7,957 nucleotides of DNA, from positions 1 through 7,957 of the forward strand of contig JAGHSS010000243.1 in NCBI GenBank assembly GCA_018065745.1. The letters are read 5' to 3'. A program made the position numbers and the translations under genes. Below, piece by piece: positions 1 through 6,519 of this stretch. The notes beneath the pieces are model-generated. The model searched no databases and was not told where the DNA came from. It saw only the letters and a program-made list of their open reading frames with translations. How positions within the stretch are numbered: the first letter of the stretch is position 1; each line of letters opens with the position of its first letter. Source of the stretch: Candidatus Neoflavobacterium equi (GTDB lineage Bacteria; Bacteroidota; Bacteroidia; Flavobacteriales; Flavobacteriaceae).

Positions 1-57
1 AAATAAATCATACTTAACAAGGTAGCGTTTTTTATTTGTTTTTAACAACTACTAAAT

Positions 58-88
58 TTTCATTTTTTGGATAGAAATGTTAACTTAG
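58..88 (+). promoter_or_regulatory. Candidate Bacteroidota-type promoter of parE-parC
   Basis: Seen: TTTC at 58-61, a 19-nt spacer, then TAACTTAG at 81-88. This is one base off the Bacteroidota minus-7 consensus TAnnTTTG, with a minus-33 element one base off TTTG. A C and an A-tract follow directly. Transcription would start near 94 and leave a leader of about 16 nt, which fits a leader without a Shine-Dalgarno sequence. The same box, differing at one base in 17, lies in front of hutI on the other strand, and that recurrence is the best support. Inferred only; no start-site data. Confidence 0.45.
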
Positions 89-109
89 CAAAAAATCCTA
101 ATAATCTTT

Positions 110-1975
110 ATGCAAGAGCAAAATCAATACACTGAAGACAATATTCGTTCCTTGGATTGGAAAGAGCATATCCGTATGCGTCCTGGAATGTATATTGGAA
201 AACTTGGTGATGGGTCCACTCCAGATGATGGTATTTACATCCTTTTAAAAGAGGTGTTAGACAACTGTATCGATGAATTTGTCATGGGTTCAGGAAAGAC
301 TATCGAAGTGAACATTAAAGATAGAATGGTTTCAGTTAGAGATTACGGTCGTGGAATTCCCTTGGGGAAAGTAGTTGACGTCGTTTCTAAGATGAATACC
401 GGAGGTAAATATGATTCCAAGGCATTTAAAAAGTCTGTGGGATTGAATGGTGTTGGTACCAAGGCAGTCAATGCGTTATCTTCATTCTTTCGCGTGGAAT
501 CCGTTCGTGATGGCATGCAAAAAGGCGCTGAGTTCTCTGCTGGGAATTTGGTGATGGAGGAAGACGTGGTGGAAACCACAAAGAGAAAGGGAACCAAAGT
601 TTCCTTCTTGGCAGATGAAACAATTTTCAAAAACTACAAGTTTAGAAATGAGTACATCGTCAGAATGCTTAAAAATTATTGTTACCTAAACACGGGGTTA
701 ACAATCATATACAACGGAGAAAAATTTATCTCTGAAAACGGACTGCGCGATTTGTTGGAAGAAAACATCGCAGCAGATGACATGATTTACGACATCATCC
801 ACCTGAGAGGGAATGATATTGAATTGGCCATTACACACAGCAAAACACAGTATTCAGAAGAGTACTATTCTTTTGTCAACGGTCAAAACACCACCCAAGG
901 AGGTACCCATTTGGGTGCGTTCAAGGAGGGAATTGTCAAAACCTTAAAAGAGTTCTACAACAAAAACTTTGAAGCCTCAGACATCAGAAAATCAATTGTT
1001 TCTGCCGTGTCCATCAAGGTGGAAGAACCGGTTTTTGAGTCTCAGACAAAAACCAAATTGGGATCAACAGACATGGGACCTGACGGACCAACGGTGCGCA
1101 CCTTTGTCAATGATTTTATCAAGACTCAGCTGGATAATTTCCTGCATAAAAATCCTGAAATCGCAGATGCCTTATTGAAAAAAATCCTTCAGGCAGAACG
1201 CGAACGCAAGGAATTGTCAGGAATTAGAAAACTGGCCAAAGACCGCGCTAAGAAAGCCGGTTTACACAATAAAAAATTACGAGACTGTAGGGTCCATTTG
1301 ACAGACATCAAAAACCCGCGTTACTTAGAGAGTACGTTGTTTATCACAGAGGGTAACTCTGCATCTGGTTCCATTACAAAATCCAGAGACGTGAATACAC
1401 AAGCGGTTTTCTCTTTGCGTGGAAAGCCTTTGAATACCTACGGGATGACCAAGAAAATTGTTTATGAGAATGAAGAATTCAACCTCTTGCAAGCCGCCTT
1501 GGACATTGAAGAAGATTATGAGCACTTGAGATACAACAACATCGTCTTGGCAACAGATGCCGACGTTGATGGGATGCACATCCGCCTCTTGATGATTACC
1601 TTCTTCTTGCAGTTTTTCCCAGAGTTGATCAAAGAGGGACATTTGTACATCTTACAAACCCCACTTTTCCGTGTGAGAAACAAAAAGAAAACCATTTATT
1701 GCTACAGTGATGAGGAACGTGTCAACGCCATTGAGGAGTTGAAACCAAAACCAGAAATCACCCGATTCAAGGGGTTAGGGGAGATCTCTCCTGATGAGTT
1801 TGTCAACTTCATTGGCGAAAGCATCCGCTTGGAACCGGTCATGTTGGATCGTGGAAGTAGCATTGAAAACTTGTTGGAATTTTACATGGGTAAAAATACC
1901 CCAGACCGTCAAGAATTCATCATTGACAACCTGAAAGTAGAGTTAGATACTGTTGAAAAAATTGCTGAAGCATAG
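110..1975 (+). CDS. parE: DNA topoisomerase IV subunit B (ParE), ATPase and TOPRIM subunit
   Basis: ATP-hydrolysing subunit of type IIA topoisomerase IV. With ParC it forms the A2B2 enzyme that unlinks replicated chromosomes in the cytoplasm. Seen: an N-terminal GHKL ATPase domain with EVLDNCIDE at 48-56 (E48 the expected general base, N52 for Mg-ATP), DYGRGIP at 78-84 and the glycine-rich ATP lid [14 protein letters not shown] at 111-124. The transducer has QTKTKLGS at 312-319, with K314 as the ATP-sensing lysine. The TOPRIM domain has TEGNSASG at 413-420 and the acidic triad TDADVDG at 482-488. RFKGLGE lies at 552-558. At 621 residues it is the usual Bacteroidota length and is complete. The start is set by the family-typical opening just before [20 protein letters not shown]; no Shine-Dalgarno sequence is visible. 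Odd: N416 replaces the usual Asp of EGDSA. It could have been named GyrB, but the adjacent ParC-like partner, the short length and the lack of a gyrase-type A subunit make ParE the better call. Confidence 0.95.
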   Translation: MQEQNQYTEDNIRSLDWKEHIRMRPGMYIGKLGDGSTPDDGIYILLKEVLDNCIDEFVMGSGKTIEVNIKDRMVSVRDYGRGIPLGKVVDVVSKMNTGGKYDSKAFKKSVGLNGVGTKAVNALSSFFRVESVRDGMQKGAEFSAGNLVMEEDVVETTKRKGTKVSFLADETIFKNYKFRNEYIVRMLKNYCYLNTGLTIIYNGEKFISENGLRDLLEENIAADDMIYDIIHLRGNDIELAITHSKTQYSEEYYSFVNGQNTTQGGTHLGAFKEGIVKTLKEFYNKNFEASDIRKSIVSAVSIKVEEPVFESQTKTKLGSTDMGPDGPTVRTFVNDFIKTQLDNFLHKNPEIADALLKKILQAERERKELSGIRKLAKDRAKKAGLHNKKLRDCRVHLTDIKNPRYLESTLFITEGNSASGSITKSRDVNTQAVFSLRGKPLNTYGMTKKIVYENEEFNLLQAALDIEEDYEHLRYNNIVLATDADVDGMHIRLLMITFFLQFFPELIKEGHLYILQTPLFRVRNKKKTIYCYSDEERVNAIEELKPKPEITRFKGLGEISPDEFVNFIGESIRLEPVMLDRGSSIENLLEFYMGKNTPDRQEFIIDNLKVELDTVEKIAEA

Positions 1976-2007
1976 GCAATAAACTGATATAAATTGTATA
2001 GATATAC

Positions 2008-4668
2008 ATGAGCCAAGACGAAATAGAAGACAATTTAAATACTCCCGAATCTCAACCTGAGCACCATTCAGAATTGGATGTCAACGCAGAGCCAGAAAGT
2101 GGAGAAACCATAAAAAAAGTAACCGGAATGTACAAGGAGTGGTTTTTGGACTACGCCTCATACGTTATTCTGGAAAGAGCAGTACCAGCCATTGAAGATG
2201 GTTTTAAACCGGTTCAACGCCGCATTATGCACTCCATCAAGGAGTTGGATGACGGGCGTTACAACAAGGTTGCCAACATTGTTGGGCACACCATGCAGTA
2301 TCACCCGCACGGGGATGCCAGTATTGCGGATGCCATGGTACAGCTTGGACAAAAAGACTTATTAATTGACACCCAAGGAAACTGGGGGAATATATTCACA
2401 GGGGATGAGGCGGCTGCTTCGCGTTATATTGAGGCGCGTCTGAGCAAGTTTGCCCTGGATGTTTTGTATTCTCCAAAAATTACACCTTGGCAGTTGTCTT
2501 ATGACGGTAGAAGAAATGAACCGATAAATCTACCAGTAAAATTCCCCCTTCTGTTGGCTCAAGGTGGGGAAGGTATTGCTGTGGGATTGTCAACAAAAGT
2601 ACTGCCTCATAACTTCTTGGAACTGATTGATGCCTCCATCAAAATTTTGAAGGGGAAACCATTTCAGCTTTATCCAGATTTTCCAACCTCTGGTATTGCA
2701 GATATTTCAAATTACAATGATGGAATGCGCGGTGGCCGTGTGCGCGTGCGTGCCAGAATATCCCAGTTTGACAAAAATACCTTGGTCATCAAAGACATTC
2801 CCTTTTCAACAAATACAACCAATTTAATTGAGAGTATCCTTAAGGCGAATGAAAAAGGGAAAATCAAAGTCAAAAAAGTAGAGGACAATACCGCTGCAGA
2901 GGTTGAAATTTTAATTCACCTTCCAGCTGGAGTGAGTCCGGACAAAACCATAGATGCCTTATATGCCTTCACCAATTGCGAAATTTCACTTGCGCCTTTG
3001 GGATGTGTTATTGAAAACAACAAACCGTTGTTTACTGGGGTGTCCAATATGTTGCGCGTTTCTACAGAACGCACCAAAAACCTCTTGCTTCAAGAATTGA
3101 TCATTGAGCTTGGTGAGTTGGAAGAACAATGGCATTATTTGTCTTTGGAGCGCATCTTTATTGAAAACAGAATTTACCGCAGAATTGAGGAAGAAGAAAC
3201 GTGGGAAGGAGTGATTCAAACCATTGATGAAGGTTTAAAACCTCACATCAAACACCTCAAACGTCCAGTAACAACAGACGATATCACGCGTTTAACAGAA
3301 ATTAAAATCAAGCGTATCTCTAAATTTGACATTGACAAAGCCCAAGAAAAAATTGAAGCTTTGGAAGGAGATATTGAGACGGTTAAATACAATATTGAAC
3401 ACATCGTTCCATTCACCATTGACTTCTTCACGCGCTTGAAAGAGAAATATGGCAAAGGACGTGAACGCAAGACAGAATTGCGCAGTTTTGATACCATTGA
3501 AGCAGCCAAAGTAATTTTGAGAAACAACAAACTCTATGTCAATAGGGCAGAAGGTTTCATGGGTACGGGCTTGAAAAAGGATGAATACGTTGCAGAGTGT
3601 TCTGATATAGATGATGTTATTGTCTTCCTCAGAGATGGTAATATGATTGTGACCAAGGTGGACGACAAAAAGTTCATCGGCAAGGACATCATTCACATTG
3701 CACTTTTTGATAAAAACGACAAGCGCACCATTTACAATATGATTTACAGAGACGGGAAAACCGGATCGTCATTTGTAAAACGCTTCAACGTTTCAGGTGT
3801 TACCAGAGACAAGTCTTATGATTTGACTCAAGAAAAACCAGGTTCCCAAGTGTTGTACTTCTCCAGCAATCCAAATGGAGAGGCAGAAGTAGTCACTATT
3901 TTATTGAGACAGGTGGGCAGTGTAAAAAAATTGAAGTGGGATTTGGACTTTGCAGACATTGCCATCAAAGGACGTGCCAGCAAGGGGAATACCGTTAGCA
4001 AGTATCCAATCAAGAAGATCGAGCTTAAAGAAAAGGGAATTTCTACACTCAGACCGCGCAAAATCTGGTTTGACGACGCAGTACAACGCCTTAATGTTGA
4101 CGGTCGTGGGGAATTGTTGGGCGAGTTTAAACCAAACGATCGCCTGTTGATCATCACCCAAAACGGTAAACTTAAAACGATTATTCCAGAGTTGACAACG
4201 CATTTTGACGACGATATGATTGTCCTTGAAAAGTGGAAACCAACCAAACCGATATCGGCAATCTACTATGACGGTGAGAAAGAGCGTTACAACGTCAAGA
4301 GATTCCTAGTGGAAAATGAAAACAAAGAAGAGTTGTTTATCTCTGACCACGAGAAGTCGCAGTTGGAAGTTGTTTCAACAGACTGGCGCCCAATGGCAGA
4401 AGTGATTTTTGCCAAAGTAAAAGGAGTTCAAAAAGACCCTCAAACAGTTAATTTTGAAGAGTTCATCGCCGTTAAAGGAATCAAAGCTATTGGAAACCTA
4501 TTAACTTCTGACAAAGTGAAACAAGTCAACCTCTTAGAGTCTTTGCCTTATGAAGAACCGGTGGAAGAGGTTGTTGAAGAACCAACCTTTGAACCAGAAG
4601 ATCTGGATCCATTGGACATCACCTTGGAAGATGACGGTCAAATGGCCCTATTTGGAGGAAACGAATAA
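2008..4668 (+). CDS. parC: DNA topoisomerase IV subunit A (ParC), DNA breakage-reunion subunit
   Basis: Cleaves and rejoins DNA as the partner of ParE, whose gene ends 32 bp upstream on the same strand, so one transcript is likely. Seen: an acidic, probably disordered N-terminal stretch of about 35 residues, then the breakage-reunion core from VTGMYKEWFLDYA (38). The winged-helix segment HPHGDASIADAMV is at 99-111, and the catalytic Arg139-Tyr140 lies in AAASRYIEARLS (135-146). A charged, probably coiled-coil arm spans about 350-490. A C-terminal repeat domain from about 500 is the expected beta-pinwheel. The nearest match to the gyrase QRRGGKG box is KGRASKG at 654-660, which is degenerate and argues against DNA gyrase. 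The last 40 residues are strongly acidic and end in GQMALFGGNE; QMALF resembles a clamp-binding peptide. Ala104 sits where E. coli GyrA has Ser83, with serine one place later. At 886 residues it is usual for Bacteroidota and intact. No Shine-Dalgarno sequence is seen. Confidence 0.95.
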   Translation: MSQDEIEDNLNTPESQPEHHSELDVNAEPESGETIKKVTGMYKEWFLDYASYVILERAVPAIEDGFKPVQRRIMHSIKELDDGRYNKVANIVGHTMQYHPHGDASIADAMVQLGQKDLLIDTQGNWGNIFTGDEAAASRYIEARLSKFALDVLYSPKITPWQLSYDGRRNEPINLPVKFPLLLAQGGEGIAVGLSTKVLPHNFLELIDASIKILKGKPFQLYPDFPTSGIADISNYNDGMRGGRVRVRARISQFDKNTLVIKDIPFSTNTTNLIESILKANEKGKIKVKKVEDNTAAEVEILIHLPAGVSPDKTIDALYAFTNCEISLAPLGCVIENNKPLFTGVSNMLRVSTERTKNLLLQELIIELGELEEQWHYLSLERIFIENRIYRRIEEEETWEGVIQTIDEGLKPHIKHLKRPVTTDDITRLTEIKIKRISKFDIDKAQEKIEALEGDIETVKYNIEHIVPFTIDFFTRLKEKYGKGRERKTELRSFDTIEAAKVILRNNKLYVNRAEGFMGTGLKKDEYVAECSDIDDVIVFLRDGNMIVTKVDDKKFIGKDIIHIALFDKNDKRTIYNMIYRDGKTGSSFVKRFNVSGVTRDKSYDLTQEKPGSQVLYFSSNPNGEAEVVTILLRQVGSVKKLKWDLDFADIAIKGRASKGNTVSKYPIKKIELKEKGISTLRPRKIWFDDAVQRLNVDGRGELLGEFKPNDRLLIITQNGKLKTIIPELTTHFDDDMIVLEKWKPTKPISAIYYDGEKERYNVKRFLVENENKEELFISDHEKSQLEVVSTDWRPMAEVIFAKVKGVQKDPQTVNFEEFIAVKGIKAIGNLLTSDKVKQVNLLESLPYEEPVEEVVEEPTFEPEDLDPLDITLEDDGQMALFGGNE

Positions 4669-4684
4669 TACAGCATACAATAAA

Positions 4685-4716
4685 AAAAAGACCAAACAGC
4701 GATGTTTGGTCTTTTT
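4685..4716. terminator. Strong intrinsic terminator of parE-parC, probably bidirectional
   Basis: Seen: arms at 4685-4697 and 4704-4716 pair perfectly over 13 bp. An added A-T pair closes a GCGA tetraloop of the stable GNRA class on the + strand. The arms carry T-tracts on both strands, since A runs precede the left arm and T runs end the right arm. It begins 16 bp after the parC stop codon. hutI converges from the other side, and no closer hairpin with a T-tract is visible downstream of hutI, so this element probably ends both transcripts. Confidence 0.9.
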
Positions 4717-4836
4717 CTTTATATAATAATATGAAATCAACTAAGGATTTACTTTGTCAATTGTATTGAATTCACACCATTGAACCCTTCCAATTCTCCG
4801 TTCTAATTGTACTATGTATTTTAAACAATTTGGTCA

Positions 4837-4938
4837 TTCCAATTGTCCTTTCCAATTCACGCAATATAATTCACGCAATCTGTCCACATAAACTAATCCA
4901 CATAAACTAATCCACATAAACTAATTCACGCAATTCAA
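4837..4938. repeat. Degenerate 13-14 bp repeat array around the perfect triplet
   Basis: Related units flank the three perfect copies: TTCCAATTGTCCT at 4837-4849, a partial TTCCAA at 4850-4855, TTCACGCAATATAA at 4856-4869, TTCACGCAATCTG at 4870-4882 and TTCACGCAATTCAA at 4925-4938. The TTCACGCAAT form occurs three times on both sides of the core and shares 9 of 14 positions with the core unit. A further look-alike, TTCACACCATTGAA, is at 4771-4784. Just after the array is the 10-bp palindrome GACAATTGTC (4939-4948). The rest of 4717-4954 is AT-rich and holds no gene that I can support. Confidence 0.65.
4883..4924. repeat. Three perfect tandem copies of a 14-bp unit
   Basis: Seen: TCCACATAAACTAA at 4883-4896, 4897-4910 and 4911-4924, identical and head to tail. 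The array lies 30 bp past the hutI stop codon and outside any gene. Fourteen is not a multiple of three and no reading frame runs through it, so it is not coding. Such perfect short arrays usually arise by slippage; a function is not shown. It would be transcribed in the hutI 3' untranslated region if hutI uses the hairpin at 4685-4716. Confidence 0.95.
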
Positions 4939-4954
4939 GACAATTGTCAACCAA

Positions 4955-6175
4955 TTAAAAAATCGTTCTTTCAATCAAGTTCGTCCCAAAGTTATACGGC
5001 AATTCATAAAAGCTATTGATTTGCTTTGTGATGATCACGCTTCCTCTTTTACCAATCGTGATACTCCCGTGGGTGTCCTGAACTTCCATGGCATAAGCGC
5101 CATTAAGAGTCGCTGCATTGATTGCTTCCTCAGGCGTCATCTTCATTTTGATACAGGCTGTCGCCACTACAAAATTCATATTTCCTGTTGGTGTGGTTCC
5201 CGGATTAAAGTCTGATGCAAGCGCTAATGGCAATCCAGCGTCAATGATTTTTCTCGCCGGAGTGTAAGGAATGGAAATGAAGTAAGAACACGTAGGCAAT
5301 GCTACCGGCATGGTGTTGCTGCCTTTTAATGCTTCAATATCTGCATCTGTTATAATTTCCAAGTGATCCACACTCACCGCCTGATGTTTGACACAGGCTT
5401 CAATCCCACTGATGGCTGTAAATTGGTTGACGTGGATTTTAGATTTTAAACCGTGTTTTAATCCCGCCTCCATAATACGCTCGGTCTCGGCCACTGAGAA
5501 ATATCCCGTTTCCAAAAACGCATCTATATAATGAGCCAATCCTGAAGCTGCAATTTGTGGAATCATTTCCTCAATGATCAGGTTGATGTATCCCTCGTGG
5601 TTGTCTTTGTATTCCTGTGGGAATGCATGTGCGCCAAGAAAAGTCGCTTTGATAGCTATTGGGTAGGAGTCAGCCAAGCGTTTGATGACGCGCAACATTT
5701 TGAGTTCAGAAGCCGTGTTCAAACCATAGCCAGATTTGATCTCAACCGCTCCAGTTCCCTGGGACATGACCTCTTCCAATCTTATTTTTGACTGTTCAAA
5801 CAAATCCTCCTCAGCAGTCTCTTGTAGTTTTTTTGCAGAATTTAAAATTCCTCCTCCACGGTTGAAGATTTCCTCATAAGACAGACCGTTTATACGATCC
5901 ACAAATTCTTGGGTTCTGTTTCCAGCATAGACAATATGTGTATGTGAATCCACCCAAGTAGGCAAGACCACACGTCCTGTAGCATCAATCACTTCATCAG
6001 CGTTGAAATCTGTACAATCTGTCATGGGGCCAAAGGCTGTAATGATTCCGTCTGTTATTTCCAAAAAGGCCTGCTCAATGAGCGGCAAGTCCTTCATAGC
6101 TGCGCCAGAAACCTTGTCAATGCCCTGCGGACGTACTTGTAGTAGTTGTTTTATGTTGGTTATTAGGATTTTCAT
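4955..6175 (-). CDS. hutI: Imidazolonepropionase (HutI), histidine degradation
   Basis: Cytoplasmic metal-dependent amidohydrolase that hydrolyses 4-imidazolone-5-propionate to N-formimidoyl-L-glutamate, the third step of histidine breakdown. Seen: an N-terminal amidohydrolase sandwich; the metal motif DSHTH (H78, H80) followed by IVYAGNR (R87); EIKSGYGL (Y150); FLGAHAF (H183); KIHVNQF (metal ligand H248); SVDHLE (H271); and ASDFNPG (metal ligand D322). These match the known HutI zinc and substrate residues in order and spacing. At 406 residues the gene is full length. The start gives the family-typical MKILITNIKQLLQ opening; no Shine-Dalgarno sequence is present. Odd: Q251 stands where characterised HutI enzymes have a catalytic Glu. 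No other hut gene is in the window. It converges on parC, and a candidate promoter lies just upstream. The family call is firm; activity is inferred. Confidence 0.95.
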   Translation of the reverse strand: MKILITNIKQLLQVRPQGIDKVSGAAMKDLPLIEQAFLEITDGIITAFGPMTDCTDFNADEVIDATGRVVLPTWVDSHTHIVYAGNRTQEFVDRINGLSYEEIFNRGGGILNSAKKLQETAEEDLFEQSKIRLEEVMSQGTGAVEIKSGYGLNTASELKMLRVIKRLADSYPIAIKATFLGAHAFPQEYKDNHEGYINLIIEEMIPQIAASGLAHYIDAFLETGYFSVAETERIMEAGLKHGLKSKIHVNQFTAISGIEACVKHQAVSVDHLEIITDADIEALKGSNTMPVALPTCSYFISIPYTPARKIIDAGLPLALASDFNPGTTPTGNMNFVVATACIKMKMTPEEAINAATLNGAYAMEVQDTHGSITIGKRGSVIITKQINSFYELPYNFGTNLIERTIF

Positions 6176-6191
6176 TTGGTAATATTTTTTG

Positions 6192-6221
6192 CTAAATTAA
6201 GAAAAAGCCTTAATTACCAAC
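6192..6221 (-). promoter_or_regulatory. Candidate promoter of hutI, overlapping the upstream terminator
   Basis: Read on the minus strand: GTTG (6218-6221), an 18-nt spacer, then TAATTTAG (6192-6199), one base off TAnnTTTG. CAAAAAAT follows, as in front of parE. The leader would be only about 11 nt. The minus-33 element lies at the loop of the terminator hairpin and the spacer covers one stem arm. Inference from pattern; hutI could instead depend on read-through from fumC. Confidence 0.4.
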
Positions 6222-6238
6222 AGGTAATTAAGGCTTTT
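6203..6238 (-). terminator. Intrinsic terminator of the fumC-DUF2007 unit
   Basis: Seen: arms at 6203-6218 and 6223-6238 pair perfectly over 16 bp around a 4-nt loop. On the minus strand the hairpin ends in a run of five T, then CTT. It starts 40 bp past the stop codon of the DUF2007 gene and ends 27 bp before the hutI start codon, so it separates the two units. Confidence 0.9.
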
Positions 6239-6278
6239 AGGTCTTTTTAATGGAATATTTTACACGGAGCTTTTGTTC

Positions 6279-6497
6279 TTAGTGATCCAATTTTAAATCC
6301 ATAACAATGTGCTTGGCTTTGTCCACCTGGTCATCAGACACAAAAAGGTGCACTGCCATGCTGAGACTACCAAATCCAGCCATCTGTGCTGATTCAATGT
6401 CATTGCGTTCAATAAAATCAATCTGTTCTTGCTCAAGTGCATTTTTAACCGCCATGGCATTTACCTGAGAACCTGAATATATTTTTGTATGTCCCAT
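6279..6497 (-). CDS. Small DUF2007-family protein, function unknown
   Basis: 72 residues, soluble, with no signal peptide or membrane segment. Seen: KIYSG (5-9) opening a first strand, a helix with NAMAVKNALEQEQIDF, a central ERNDIESAQMAGFG segment (about 35-48), a strand AVHLFVSDD and a final helix QVDKAKHIVMDL. The order (strand, helix ending in a glutamine- or glycine-containing turn, AGFG loop, V-rich strand, acidic residue, then A..I helix) fits Pfam DUF2007, a family labelled as putative prokaryotic signal-transducing proteins without firm biochemistry. The family call is by recognition, not by a search. The gene starts 22 bp after the fumC stop codon and is followed by a strong terminator, so it is probably the second gene of a fumC transcript. 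No Shine-Dalgarno sequence is visible, and the start is the only ATG that keeps the first strand intact. Confidence 0.8.
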   Translation of the reverse strand: MGHTKIYSGSQVNAMAVKNALEQEQIDFIERNDIESAQMAGFGSLSMAVHLFVSDDQVDKAKHIVMDLKLDH

Positions 6498-6519
6498 ATC
6501 TAAACGTTGTTAATTTCTT

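Noticed and set aside
35..60. Alternative parE promoter using TTTG at 35-38 and TAAATTTT at 53-60
   Set aside because: The spacer is only 14 nt, too short for the Bacteroidota pattern; the 58-88 candidate fits better and recurs upstream of hutI.
1996..2007. GTATA-GA-TATAC inverted repeat directly before the parC start codon
   Set aside because: Only 5-bp arms with a 2-nt centre in AT-rich DNA; it cannot form a normal hairpin and is likely chance.
3292..3696. Open frame of 134 codons on the minus strand inside parC, and similar long frames at 3828-4247 and 1325-1642
   Set aside because: They lie wholly opposite strongly conserved topoisomerase coding sequence, show no recognisable family, and have the composition expected of antisense shadow frames.
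2008..4668. Annotation as DNA gyrase A (and 110-1975 as gyrase B)
   Set aside because: The canonical GyrA-box is missing, and both subunit lengths and the gene pairing match Bacteroidota topoisomerase IV.
4731..4769. ATG-started 12-codon frame just past the parC terminator
   Set aside because: Too short, unsupported by any family, and located after a strong terminator with no promoter of its own.
4837..4948. Possible CRISPR array
   Set aside because: The units are 13-14 bp and directly abutting, with no spacers of constant length and no cas genes; it is a simple tandem repeat.
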